From Holophagales bacterium (lineage in GTDB: Bacteria; Acidobacteriota; Thermoanaerobaculia; UBA5066), in assembly GCA_016714815.1 (NCBI GenBank), contig JADKBZ010000009.1:1-64000 (forward strand): a stretch of 64,000 nucleotides of DNA. Direction: 5' to 3'. The notes under the pieces were generated by a model that ran no database searches, was not told where the DNA came from, and worked only from the letters and a program-made list of their open reading frames with translations. Positions 8,131-16,351 of this stretch are shown one piece after another. Position numbers and translations under genes: made by a program. Within the stretch, counting starts at the first letter, position 1, and every line of letters starts with the position of its first letter.

Positions 8131-9247
8131 CGAACAGCGGACCGAGTACGTGCCGCGGAGCGTTTCCCCACCGGGTGAGACGCTGGCCGAGACGCTTGAA
8201 GAACTCCAGATCACCCAGGCCGAGCTCGCCCGCCGGATGGGGCGTCCCATCAAGACGATCAACGAGATCGTGCGGGGGAAGGCCGCGATTCTCCCGGAGA
8301 CGGCCTTCCAGCTCGAGATGGTGACCGACGTGCCGGCGAACTTCTGGATGGCCCGTGAGACGGCCTACAGGGTCCATCTCGCACAGAAGGCGCGCCATGC
8401 AGCGGAGCAGACGGGCGAGGCCGTGGAGTGGGCGCGACGCTTTCCGTGTCGGGCCATGGCGGAGTGGGGCTGGATCCAGCGTCATTCCCGTGCCCACGGG
8501 TACGTCCACGAACTGTACTCGTTCTTTCGGGTGGCCTCCCCGGAGGCCTGGACGGCCATCTGGAACCGTCCGGAGGTGGCATTCCGGAGGTCGCTGAAGC
8601 AGGACGGGAACCCCTTCGCGATCGCCGCGTGGCTGCGACAGGGGGAGATCCAGGCGCAGCCCCGAACCGCGGTCGGGTACGACCCGGAGTCGTTGCGTCA
8701 GGTCCTTGCGCAGGCGAGGGCGCTCACCGCCGAAGAGGCGAACGTGTTCGTTCCGGCACTACAGCGCTCGTGTGCAACGGCAGGTGTCATTGTCGAGTTC
8801 GTCCCGGAACTACCAGGGGCGAGGGTGTCGGGCGCGACGCGATGGTTGAATCCTAATCGAGCGCTGATTCAGCTGTCCTTTCGCTTCAAGACCAACGACC
8901 AGCTTTGGTTCTCATTCTTCCACGAGGCGGCTCACGTTCTTCGTCATCCCAGAAAGGGGATCTTCATCGACGAAGGAAGTAGTACGACGGCGCTCGAGGT
9001 GGAAGCGGATCGCTTCGCGAGCGGGATCCTCATTCCCGACGAAGCGTTCAGGGAGTTCGCCTCGCACCACCCCTTCTCCCGGCAGAAGGTCGTGGCGTTT
9101 GCCTCCGCAGAGGGGATTGCGCCCGGGGTGGTCGTGGGTCGTCTACAGCACGAAGGCCTGCTCCCGTACGGTCACCTGAATGACCTCAAGGCGCACCTTC
9201 GTTGGGAGAGCGTCGCGTCCGCTCGGGTCGTGACCGCGAACGGCTGA
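8123..9247 (+). CDS. HigA-type XRE regulator fused to an ImmA/IrrE-family metallopeptidase
   Basis: 374 residues. Residues 12-85 form a HigA-like helix-turn-helix (LEELQITQAELARRMGRPIK then INEIVRGKAAILPETA). Residues 240-330 form a COG2856/ImmA-IrrE zinc peptidase with HEAAH at 267-271 and a downstream E-x-E-A-D-R-F-A helix providing the third ligand. Known XRE-ImmA fusions act as antitoxins of HigB/RelE toxins or as stress-responsive repressors that cleave partners. Here it is the second gene of the toxin operon (8-base overlap) and should bind the TTAACC/GGTTAA palindrome at 7764-7780. Base composition is a little less GC-extreme than neighbours, fitting an acquired module. Domain calls are firm. 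Confidence 0.9.
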   Translation: MTDEQRTEYVPRSVSPPGETLAETLEELQITQAELARRMGRPIKTINEIVRGKAAILPETAFQLEMVTDVPANFWMARETAYRVHLAQKARHAAEQTGEAVEWARRFPCRAMAEWGWIQRHSRAHGYVHELYSFFRVASPEAWTAIWNRPEVAFRRSLKQDGNPFAIAAWLRQGEIQAQPRTAVGYDPESLRQVLAQARALTAEEANVFVPALQRSCATAGVIVEFVPELPGARVSGATRWLNPNRALIQLSFRFKTNDQLWFSFFHEAAHVLRHPRKGIFIDEGSSTTALEVEADRFASGILIPDEAFREFASHHPFSRQKVVAFASAEGIAPGVVVGRLQHEGLLPYGHLNDLKAHLRWESVASARVVTANG

Positions 9248-9336
9248 CCCTCTTCTCAGCCCCTCGAACTGCTGTTCGACCGAGCGTACGCAGGTTTCCC
9301 GGCGGATCGGAGTCCCCGAGCCGTGACCGTGCCAAA

Positions 9337-9366
9337 CGCATGCATTAGTGTGCACGCGTGCATGCG
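9337..9366. promoter_or_regulatory. Inverted repeat upstream of the methyltransferase-ArsR operon
   Basis: CGCATGCA (9337-9344) and TGCATGCG (9359-9366) form an 8-base inverted repeat with a 14-base centre that itself contains GTGCAC. The repeat lies 31 bases before the methyltransferase ATG. ArsR/SmtB repressors bind such dyads, and an ArsR-type gene is second in this operon, so it is a candidate autoregulatory operator. Inferred. Confidence 0.4.
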
Positions 9367-9396
9367 ACGGTCCTCCCGTCGCCGAGGAGGCCGGAG

Positions 9397-10231
9397 ATGA
9401 GACGAACGGGGATCCACGCGCCGACGGTCGAGGATACCGCGGAGATCTCGGGGATCGAGACGCTTCACCCGGGGGGCTTCGCCCTGACGCGCCGGACGGC
9501 GGAGGTGGCGGGGCTGAAGCCGGGGCTCCGCGTCCTGGACGTCTCGAGCGGGCGGGGGACGCAGGCGGTCTTCTACGCCGTCGAGTACGGCGTCGACGTG
9601 ACGGGGGTCGAGCATCTCGCCGGAGATGGTCCGGAGGGCGACGGAGCGCGCCGCGGCGGCGGGCGTGAGCGAGAGGGTCCGGTTCGAGCTGGGAGATTCG
9701 CAGAAGCTCGCCTTCGCCGACGCGACGTTCGACGTCGTCGTGAACGAATGCGCCGTCGGGATCCCGGACGATTCCGAGGCGGTGGTGCGCGAGATGGCGC
9801 GGGTGGTCAGGCCCGGGGGGCGCGTCGTCATCCACGAGTCCACGTGGCGCAGGCCCGTGTCGGCGGAGGAGAAGAACGACCTGGCGGAGCGCTACGGGAC
9901 GACGCCGCTGGAGCGCGACGAGTGGACGGGGATGCTCCGCTCGGCGGGCCTCGAAGAGGTGGCGGACGAGGGGGAGCCGTGGTCGCGCCCCGAGGTCTTC
10001 TGGAACGTCCGCAAGGACCGGAAGGTCTGCTGCCCGCTCATGATCCTGACGCCGGGGGAGCGGCTCCGGACTCTGGGGCGCCTCCTTCCGAGGCACGGGG
10101 TGAAGGGGGCCGTGAAGGTGCTGCAGAACGAGAACGCGTTCTTCAGCGCCGTGAAGGCGGAGAAGATCGGGTACGGCCTCTACTGGGGACGGCGGCCCGA
10201 GGCCGCGGGGACGCGGCGAGCGGCCCGGTGA
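9397..10231 (+). CDS. Class I SAM-dependent methyltransferase, single frameshift
   Basis: The ATG at 9397 follows GAGGAGG. The N-terminal part (frame 1) carries SAM motif I, RVLDVSSGRGTQAVFYAVEY, then V-T-G-V-E. At about 9611-9613 one extra base shifts the frame; dropping it gives V-E-I-S-P-E-M-V-R-R-A, the normal motif II continuation. The rest (ELGDSQKLAFADATFDVVV, then EMARVVRPGGRVVIHEST) contains motifs III and post-III. The corrected length is about 277 residues. The substrate is not evident; a CCPLM segment and an adjacent ArsR regulator hint at metalloid or xenobiotic methylation, but ArsM hallmark cysteines cannot be matched with confidence. The stop overlaps the ArsR GTG by 4 bases. 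An assembly error is more likely than a pseudogene. Confidence 0.75.
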
Positions 10232-10650
10232 AGGGCCCGGCGAAGGGCAAGATGAAGGGCGCAGCGAAGGGTGCGCCGGGGCGGGCGCGGCGGCCGGCGC
10301 CATCCGCGAGGGAGGCGGCCTCGGCCGGCCTCGTCGCGGTGCTCGACTCGCCGTTCCTCCGGGCGCTGACCGAGCCGGCGCGGCTCGACCTGCTCCGCGT
10401 GCTGCTGCTGTACGGCGCGGCGAACATCGGGACGCTGGCGGGGCACCTTCCGCAGGACCGGTCGGTCATCTCGCGCCACCTGAAGGTGCTGGAGCAGGCG
10501 GGGATCGTGCAGGCGGAAAAGCAGGGGCGCGAGCGGGTCTTCGCGATCGACGGCCCCGGGTTCCTCGGGACCTTCGAGCGTATCCTCGAGCAGGCGAGGA
10601 GGCTCGCAGCCTGCTGCTGCCCTGCGCCTCCCGCCGGAGGTGATGCATGA
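10228..10650 (+). CDS. ArsR-family winged-helix regulator with a C-terminal Cys cluster
   Basis: 140 residues from GTG. The first 30 are a lysine, glycine and proline-rich basic tail. Residues about 40-115 are a typical ArsR winged helix: FLRALTEPARLDLLRVLLLY, then DRSVISRHLKVLEQAGIVQ as the recognition helix, and KQGRERVFAID as the wing. The C-terminus ends in three adjacent cysteines then CPAP. That cluster may sense a soft metal or metalloid, but the classic ELCVCDL site of ArsR is absent (it reads IGTLAGHLP). It overlaps both neighbours by 4 bases, so it is the second gene of a four-gene operon and may repress it via the dyad at 9337-9366. Confidence 0.85.
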   Translation: MKGPAKGKMKGAAKGAPGRARRPAPSAREAASAGLVAVLDSPFLRALTEPARLDLLRVLLLYGAANIGTLAGHLPQDRSVISRHLKVLEQAGIVQAEKQGRERVFAIDGPGFLGTFERILEQARRLAACCCPAPPAGGDA

Positions 10651-11828
10651 GGCTCCAGGCTTTCGCCCTCGGGCTGCTGGGAGCGCTCGCCCTCGCCGCC
10701 GGTCCTCTCGCGGCCGACGACCACCGGTTCGGCCGACACGAAGCGCTCGTCGTCGCTCACCGGGGCGCGTCGGGCTACCTGCCCGAGCACACGCTCGCGG
10801 GGTACGAGCTGGCGATCGACCAGGGAGCCGACTTCATCGAGCCGGACCTCGTGATGACGAAGGACGGCCACCTCGTCGTGAGGCACGACCTGAACATCGC
10901 GGCGACGACCGACGTGGCAACGCACCCGGAGTTCGCGGGGCGGAAGAAGACGATGGCGGTGGACGGGGTCGCGGAGGAGGGGTGGTTCGTCACGGACTTC
11001 ACCCTCGCCGAGCTCCGGACGCTGCGCATCGTGCAGCGCTACCCCGACCGCTCGCACGTCTTCGACGGCCGGTACCGGATCCCGACGTTCGAGGAGGTCC
11101 TCGACCTCGCACGGCGGAGGTCGCACGAGGAGAGGCGCCCGATCGGCGTCTACCCCGAGACGAAGCACCCGACGATGCACCGCTCGCTCGGCCTGCCGCT
11201 GGAGCCGGCCCTCGCCCGCGCGCTCCGGCGCGTCGGCTGGGATCGCCGCCAGGCCCCGGTCTTTCTCCAGTCGTTCGAGCCGTCGTCGCTGCAGCGGCTC
11301 AGGCAGCTGACCGACAACCGCCTCGTGCAGCTCGTCGACGCGAGCGACGTGGCGCCCGACGGCTCGATCGTCTTCGAGCCGCCGTTCGACCGCCCGTACG
11401 ACTGGACGGTCTCCTCCGACCCGGAGCTCCGCGCCCGCCGCTTCGACTTCCTGGTGAGCGACGACGGCCTCCGCGAAGTGCGGAGCTACGCCGACGTGAT
11501 CAGCCCCTGGAAGCGGTACGTCGTAAGCTCGAAGGCGGTCGACCGGAACGGCGACGGGACGGTCGGGGACGAGAACTGTGACGGCGTCGTGAACGACGCC
11601 GACCGCGTGCTCATGCCCCCGACCGACCTCGTGGAGCGGGCCCACGCGCACGGTCTCGACGTCCACCTCTGGACCTTCCGGAGCGAGGCGCGATTCCTCG
11701 TCTCCGACTACGCGGGCAACCCCGTGAACGAGTATCTCCAGTTCCTCCGCCTCGGCGTCGACGGGTTCTTCTCGGAGTTCCCCGACACGGCGGTCACGGC
11801 GCGCGAGCTGCTGCGGCTGGAAGAGTGA
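10647..11828 (+). CDS. Secreted glycerophosphodiester phosphodiesterase (GlpQ-like) with a dockerin-like calcium loop
   Basis: 393 residues. A signal peptide (LQAFALGLLGALALAAGPLA) ends near residue 23. The GDPD catalytic signature AHRGASGYLPEHTLAGYELA follows, with D-F-I-E-P-D-L and K-D-G-H-L-V-V-R-H-D as further active-site elements. The enzyme would release glycerol phosphate from deacylated phospholipids in the periplasm. Near residues 292-313 the sequence DRNGDGTVGDENCDGVVNDA looks like two EF-hand or dockerin-like calcium loops inserted between the last barrel strands; this is unusual for a core GDPD. The ATG overlaps the ArsR stop (ATGA) and its stop overlaps the next GTG. Confidence 0.9.
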   Translation: MRLQAFALGLLGALALAAGPLAADDHRFGRHEALVVAHRGASGYLPEHTLAGYELAIDQGADFIEPDLVMTKDGHLVVRHDLNIAATTDVATHPEFAGRKKTMAVDGVAEEGWFVTDFTLAELRTLRIVQRYPDRSHVFDGRYRIPTFEEVLDLARRRSHEERRPIGVYPETKHPTMHRSLGLPLEPALARALRRVGWDRRQAPVFLQSFEPSSLQRLRQLTDNRLVQLVDASDVAPDGSIVFEPPFDRPYDWTVSSDPELRARRFDFLVSDDGLREVRSYADVISPWKRYVVSSKAVDRNGDGTVGDENCDGVVNDADRVLMPPTDLVERAHAHGLDVHLWTFRSEARFLVSDYAGNPVNEYLQFLRLGVDGFFSEFPDTAVTARELLRLEE

Positions 11829-12406
11829 AATCCGTCTGCGTCTACTGCGGGTCGAACGAGGGGCGGCTTCCGGTCTACGCCGAGGCGGCGAGAGCGCTCG
11901 GGACCGCCCTCGTTGAGCGGGGGCTCGACCTCGTCTACGGCGGCGCGAGCGTCGGGATCATGGGAGTGATCGCCGACACGGTGCTCGGGCTCGGCGGACG
12001 CGTGACGGGGGTGATGCCCGAGTCGATCGTCCGGAAGGAGGTCGTGCACCGCGGCCTCACCGAGCTCCACGTCACGTCGTCGATGCACGAGCGGAAGATG
12101 AAGATGGCCGAGTTCTCCGACGCCTTCGTCGCCCTGCCGGGCGGGATCGGGACGCTCGAGGAGATCTTCGAGGTCTGGACCTGGGCGCAGCTCGGCCTCC
12201 ACGCGAAGCCGTGCGGCTTCCTGAACGCCGCCGGCTACTACGACGGGCTCGTCGCCTTCCTCGACCACACCGTGGCGGAGAAGTTCGTGAAGGAAGCGAA
12301 CCGCTCGATGCTGATCGTCAGCGGAGACCCCGCAGAGCTCCTCGACCGCTTCGAGGGCTATCGCGCCCCGGCGGTGGAGAAGTGGATCCGGAAGGGCGAG
12401 ACGTAG
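11825..12406 (+). CDS. LOG-family (TIGR00730) nucleotide phosphoribohydrolase
   Basis: 193 residues from GTG overlapping the previous stop by 4 bases. Full-length LOG protein: VCVYCGS at the N-terminus, LVYGGASVGIMG for nucleotide binding, MHERKMKM, and the catalytic signature PGGIGTLEE. Family members hydrolyse the N-glycosidic bond of AMP or cytokinin riboside 5'-monophosphate; in bacteria outside plant associations the usual substrate is likely AMP or related nucleotides. Cytoplasmic. It is the last gene of the methyltransferase-arsR-GDPD operon; the functional link with those genes is not obvious. Confidence 0.9.
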   Translation: MKSVCVYCGSNEGRLPVYAEAARALGTALVERGLDLVYGGASVGIMGVIADTVLGLGGRVTGVMPESIVRKEVVHRGLTELHVTSSMHERKMKMAEFSDAFVALPGGIGTLEEIFEVWTWAQLGLHAKPCGFLNAAGYYDGLVAFLDHTVAEKFVKEANRSMLIVSGDPAELLDRFEGYRAPAVEKWIRKGET

Positions 12407-12490
12407 AGCGAAGGGTAGAGGGTCAGGTTCAAAACGGTGAAGTCCTGCGTGTCCGAGAACGGGAGCTCGGCGGCGAAGCCGCGGGTCAGC

Positions 12491-13777
12491 TCACATCCAG
12501 CCGGTGAGGGGGTCGTCGGGCGAGAGGACGGGCACTTGGTCGAGGCCGTCGGGACGGGACTCCCGGGCCCGCGGGGCGGCCGGGTGCGCCGGGTGCGTCG
12601 CGTGGCTCTGGACGACGAGGTCGGGCGTTCCGGAGAGGAGCCCGGCCTCGACGAGGAGAGGGAGCGGGTCTCCTTCGCGGGTGGCGAGGTAGACCCAGGC
12701 CGTCGCGCGGGTGATCCCGACGAAGAGGAGGCGGCGGAGCGAGGCCTCGCCCCGGGAGTGGAAGTCGGCGGAGCGGAGGCGTGGCAGGAGGACGGAGTCG
12801 AAGGTGAGCCCCTTGGCGCTGTGGAACGGCATCACCTTGACGAGGTCGGAGGCGAAGTCGAGCGCGGGGAAGGGGGAGCCGTCCTCGCCGTACCGGTGCG
12901 GGACCTCGACGGGGACGCCGAGCCCGTGGAGGCCGGAGGCGAAGCGCTGGACGAGGCGGCGATCGGGGAGGAGGACGGCGACCCGCTCGCCGCGGAGGAG
13001 GCGGGCGCGGGCGACCTCGGCGAGGCGGTGCAGCTCGTCGCCGCTGCCGGAGGCGAGGTAGAGGAGCGGCTTCTCCTTTTCGCCCCGGGTCGACCGGGCC
13101 TGGAGCAGAAAGGCCTCCCGCTCCTCCCCGCCGCGGACGAACCGGGCCGCGAGGCTCGAGACGAAGGGCGAGCAGCGCCAGTTCTCGAGAAGGGCGACGG
13201 AACGCGACGGGATGCCGAGCGCCGGGAGGATCTCCGCCTCGCGGGCGCCGCCCTCGTAGATCTGCTGCCGCGGGTCGAGCGCGACCGTGACGTGCGCGGA
13301 GACGGCGGCGAGGGTCTCGAAGACGCCCGGGTCGAGGTCCTGCCCCTCGTCGACGAGGACGAAGTCGTAGAGCGGCTCGCGGCGCGGGTGGGCGCGGACC
13401 TCGGCGAGGACGGCGGCGCGGATGGCGGCGAAGTCGGGGGTGTGGCCGTTGGAGCGGAAGGGGCGCGTCGGGGAGACGTGCCGTTCGTAGTGCCCGGCGC
13501 ACCAGTCGTCGAAGGTGCGGACGGCTGACTCGGGAATGCCGAGGTCGGCGAGCGAGGCGCGGAGAAAGGAGGCGAGGGCGTTCGTGTAGACGAGGACGAG
13601 GAAGCGGCCCTCGGGGACCCGGAGCGTGTCGGCGAGGTGGCGGGCGCGGTGGAGGAGGACGAGCGTCTTGCCGGAGCCGGGGCCTCCGGAGAGGACGCGG
13701 TGGCGGTCGGCCGGCATCTCCACCGCGCGGAGCTGCTCGGCGGTGAGGGCGGCGCGGGGGACGAGCCAGCCGCTCAC
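12491..13777 (-). CDS. Compact UvrD/Rep-like superfamily I ATPase
   Basis: 428 residues from GTG. SF1 motifs are in order: Q-x-x-A-V, P-loop GGPGSGKT at 31-38, VLVYTNALASFLR (motif Ia), FVLVDEGQDLD (Walker B), VALDPRQQIYEGG (motif III), LLENWRCS (motif IV), HSAKGLTFDSVLLPRL (motif V) and LLFVGITRATAWVYL (motif VI). At 428 residues it lacks the large 1B/2B insertions of UvrD, so it may be a DNA or RNA translocase with no intrinsic unwinding. It begins one base after the Hsp70-TPR stop, so both are on one message. I know no named system with this pair. Helicase-like fold certain, role unknown. Confidence 0.85.
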   Translation of the reverse strand: MSGWLVPRAALTAEQLRAVEMPADRHRVLSGGPGSGKTLVLLHRARHLADTLRVPEGRFLVLVYTNALASFLRASLADLGIPESAVRTFDDWCAGHYERHVSPTRPFRSNGHTPDFAAIRAAVLAEVRAHPRREPLYDFVLVDEGQDLDPGVFETLAAVSAHVTVALDPRQQIYEGGAREAEILPALGIPSRSVALLENWRCSPFVSSLAARFVRGGEEREAFLLQARSTRGEKEKPLLYLASGSGDELHRLAEVARARLLRGERVAVLLPDRRLVQRFASGLHGLGVPVEVPHRYGEDGSPFPALDFASDLVKVMPFHSAKGLTFDSVLLPRLRSADFHSRGEASLRRLLFVGITRATAWVYLATREGDPLPLLVEAGLLSGTPDLVVQSHATHPAHPAAPRARESRPDGLDQVPVLSPDDPLTGWM

Positions 13778-13778
13778 G

Positions 13779-16223
13779 TCAGTTCGACAGCGACGTCGCC
13801 AGGGCCGGGGCGAGGTCTGGGAGGAGGCCGAAGGAATCGGGCGTTCCCGACTCCCGGGGCTTCGCCTGGCGCCGGCTCGTCTGCTCGGCCTCCGCCGCCT
13901 GGAGCGCAGCCGCGCTGCCCGCCATCCGGGCGGCGGTGACGCACCAGCCGAGCTCGAAGTCGTCGAGCGCCGCGGCAGGGCCGAACGCGCCGAGCGCCCG
14001 CCCGAGGTCGGCGCCGCGGCTCGTGGCGTCGCCGAGCGCCTCGTTCACGAGAGCCCGGAAGACGAGGTAGGGAGGATCCGGCTCCCGGTCGATGGCGAGC
14101 GTCACGGCGGCGAGGGCTTCGGCCCAGAGGCCTCTCCGGCGCTTCGAGAGGGCGAGGTTGAAGAGGGCCCCGCCCCAGATCGGGTCGGCCTCGGCGCACT
14201 CGCGGAAGTACTTCTCCTCCCGCTCGGTATCGCCGAGCTCGCCCGCCAGGAGCCCCATCCGGACGAGGATCGACGCGTCGGCGCGGCCGCGGGCGCGGAG
14301 GAGGTGCCGGTAGACCGAGAGGGCCTTCTCGCGCTGGCCGAGCTCGGCGTAGAGGCGGGCGGCCTCCTCGGTGGCTTCGACGGCCTTCTTTCCCTGGACC
14401 GCGCCGGTCCGGAGGCTCTCCTCGATCTCGAGGAGGCGCTCGCGCTTCGGCTGGGGGTTGACGACGTTCGAGAGGGGGTTCTCGCGCGTCAGCTCGTACG
14501 CGCCGTGCCCGGGGCGGCCGGCGACGGCGACGCGGAGGTGGAGGACCTGGTTCTCGTCCATCCGGTAGCTCAGCCGGAGAGCCTCGCCTCGGCGGACCGG
14601 GGGCGGGAAGAGGCAGAGGGCGTTCATGACGGCGTGGCCGGCCGCGTCGCACAGCTCGACGCGCAGGAGGAGCGGCTCGTCCTCGAACGTCTCGGGGACG
14701 GAGAGCTCGGTGCACTCCGCCCAGCCGTCGCGGGTGGGGAAGGGGAGAGGGGTGCCGGGCGCGACGAGGCCGACGAGGCCGGACGAGGTGCGGATGGAGA
14801 TCGCGCTCCCGGTGACGGGCTCGATGACGCCCCGGCCGGCGAGGGCGAGGGAGAGGGCGTGGAGGGCGGCGCCGCGCGCGACGGTGGAGTGGACGATCTC
14901 GGGGGACGTCTCGTGGAAGACGCGGGCGAGGGGAAAGCGCCGGGCGACGGCGTCGACGACCTGCGGGATCAGGCTGCTGCCGCCGACGAGGAGGCAGGCG
15001 TTCACCTCGGCGGCGCCGAGGCCGGCGCGGTCGAGGGCGTCCTCGATCGGCGCGAAGATGGAGCAGCTGACCCGGTACTCGTCCCCCTTGGGGTAGAGGA
15101 GCTCCTCGTCGAGGAAGGGCTGGAGGATCCAGTCGAGCTCGCGGGCGGTGAGCGACGGAGACGTGAGCGTGAGGCGGCGGCCGTCGAGGAGGCGGCAGGC
15201 GTGGACGCCGGGCTGCGTCTTCGACACGAGGCCCCGGTCGGCGTCGTCCCAGCGGCCGAGGCCCCGCAGCCGCCGGATCTCCGAGCAGAGGCCGGTCTTC
15301 AGCGCCTCGGCGAGGCCGAGGAGGGCCGGGACGACCGCCCTCGACTTCTCCTCGAAGTCGAGGGCGTGAGCGGAGAGGCTGTTCTCGGCGAGGAGCCGCG
15401 GGACGAGGAGCTGGTGGACGAGGGCCGCGTCGACGTCGCCCCCTCCGAGCCGGTGGTAGCGCGAGACCGCGAGGCTCGCGGCCCGGAGCGGCTCTCCGGG
15501 GCGCGGGACGGTGACGCGGAAGACGGCGGTGTCGCAGGTGCCGCCGCCGAAGTCGAAGACGAGGAGGTGCCTCGTCTCGCCCGGCTCCCCGAGGGACGCG
15601 AGGCCGTTGCGCGAGGCGTGGTCGAGGAAGGCGGCGAGCGGCTCGTCGAGGAGGTCGCCCGCGCCGACGGGGAGCCCGGCCGCCCGGGCCGCGGCGAGGG
15701 TGTCGGCCCGCTGGGCGGCCTGGAAGGAGGCCGGGACGGTGACGACGACGCGGTCGGGAACGGGGGCGATCCCGTGGGTGGCCACCCCCTTCGCGGCCGC
15801 CGCGGCGAGGAAGCCGAGGACGTGGGCGCCGACTTCGGACGCGCTGCGGAAGCCCTCCGGGGCGCGGTGGTAGGTGCGGCGAAGGCCGATGTCGTTCTTG
15901 CAGTCCCAGAAGAGGTCGGTGTTGCGGGCGAGCCCGAGCTCGGCGCTTCGCGCACGGAGGCGTTTCGCCCCCTCGCCTACCCAGGCTGCCCCGCGGTGGA
16001 GCGCGACGACCGACGGAACGAGGACGTGGACGTACTCGCCCTCGGGAGTCGCCTGGGTCACCTCCACCGTGTGCAGCGTCCGTCCGCCGCCGCCGGCGAT
16101 GGTGGCTTCGGTGACGGTGGAGTTCGTCGTCCCGAGGTCGATGCCGAGGACCCGCACCCGGCGGACCGGAGCCCGGCCGGAGGCGGGGACGACGAGGGTG
16201 AGGTCGGCGGGAGAGTCTGGCAT
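13779..16223 (-). CDS. Hsp70/DnaK-like ATPase with a C-terminal TPR region
   Basis: 814 residues. Actin-type nucleotide-binding domain at residues about 25-420: phosphate-1 VLGIDLGTTNSTV, connect-1 D-L-L-D-E-P-L-A-A, phosphate-2 LLVFDFGGGTCDTAVF, adenosine ACLLVGGSSLIPQVVDAV. A beta-rich substrate-binding-like segment follows (about 450-560), then helical TPR-like repeats to the C-terminus (AARLYAELGQREKALSVYRH, then KYFRECAEADPIWGGALFN). A canonical DnaK lid and EEVD tail are missing, so it is a specialised Hsp70 and not the housekeeping DnaK. The TPR region probably recruits a client. Cotranscribed with the UvrD-like ATPase; divergent from trpB. Confidence 0.85.
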   Translation of the reverse strand: MPDSPADLTLVVPASGRAPVRRVRVLGIDLGTTNSTVTEATIAGGGGRTLHTVEVTQATPEGEYVHVLVPSVVALHRGAAWVGEGAKRLRARSAELGLARNTDLFWDCKNDIGLRRTYHRAPEGFRSASEVGAHVLGFLAAAAAKGVATHGIAPVPDRVVVTVPASFQAAQRADTLAAARAAGLPVGAGDLLDEPLAAFLDHASRNGLASLGEPGETRHLLVFDFGGGTCDTAVFRVTVPRPGEPLRAASLAVSRYHRLGGGDVDAALVHQLLVPRLLAENSLSAHALDFEEKSRAVVPALLGLAEALKTGLCSEIRRLRGLGRWDDADRGLVSKTQPGVHACRLLDGRRLTLTSPSLTARELDWILQPFLDEELLYPKGDEYRVSCSIFAPIEDALDRAGLGAAEVNACLLVGGSSLIPQVVDAVARRFPLARVFHETSPEIVHSTVARGAALHALSLALAGRGVIEPVTGSAISIRTSSGLVGLVAPGTPLPFPTRDGWAECTELSVPETFEDEPLLLRVELCDAAGHAVMNALCLFPPPVRRGEALRLSYRMDENQVLHLRVAVAGRPGHGAYELTRENPLSNVVNPQPKRERLLEIEESLRTGAVQGKKAVEATEEAARLYAELGQREKALSVYRHLLRARGRADASILVRMGLLAGELGDTEREEKYFRECAEADPIWGGALFNLALSKRRRGLWAEALAAVTLAIDREPDPPYLVFRALVNEALGDATSRGADLGRALGAFGPAAALDDFELGWCVTAARMAGSAAALQAAEAEQTSRRQAKPRESGTPDSFGLLPDLAPALATSLSN

Positions 16224-16280
16224 CGCGGGGGTCCCTTCCTTCTCGGCTCAGCGCTCAGGGGGAAATATGGGCGGCCGGAG

Positions 16281-16295
16281 GGACAGATGGTGTCC
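16281..16295 (-). promoter_or_regulatory. Shared 15-base motif in the hsp70/trpB divergent region
   Basis: On the minus strand this reads GGACACCATCTGTCC, one base different from the copy at 4916-4930. It lies 58 bases from the Hsp70 start and 57 bases from the trpB start, a central position in a divergent intergenic region. A regulator shared with the Sel1 gene and YhaO/YhaN is possible. Inferred from three occurrences only. Confidence 0.4.
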
Positions 16296-16351
16296 GCGGG
16301 CGGAAGGCGCGCCCGGCCCCGAGGCGGTACATTCCGCGGCTGGAGGAGACG

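Noticed and set aside
9397..10231. Programmed frameshift in the methyltransferase
   Set aside because: No slippery heptamer or downstream pseudoknot is evident, and six similar breaks in unrelated genes favour assembly error.
12407..12490. Terminator between the convergent LOG and UvrD-like genes
   Set aside because: Only a 5-base GCGGC/GCCGC stem with a GAA loop at 12470-12482 and no U-run; too weak to call.
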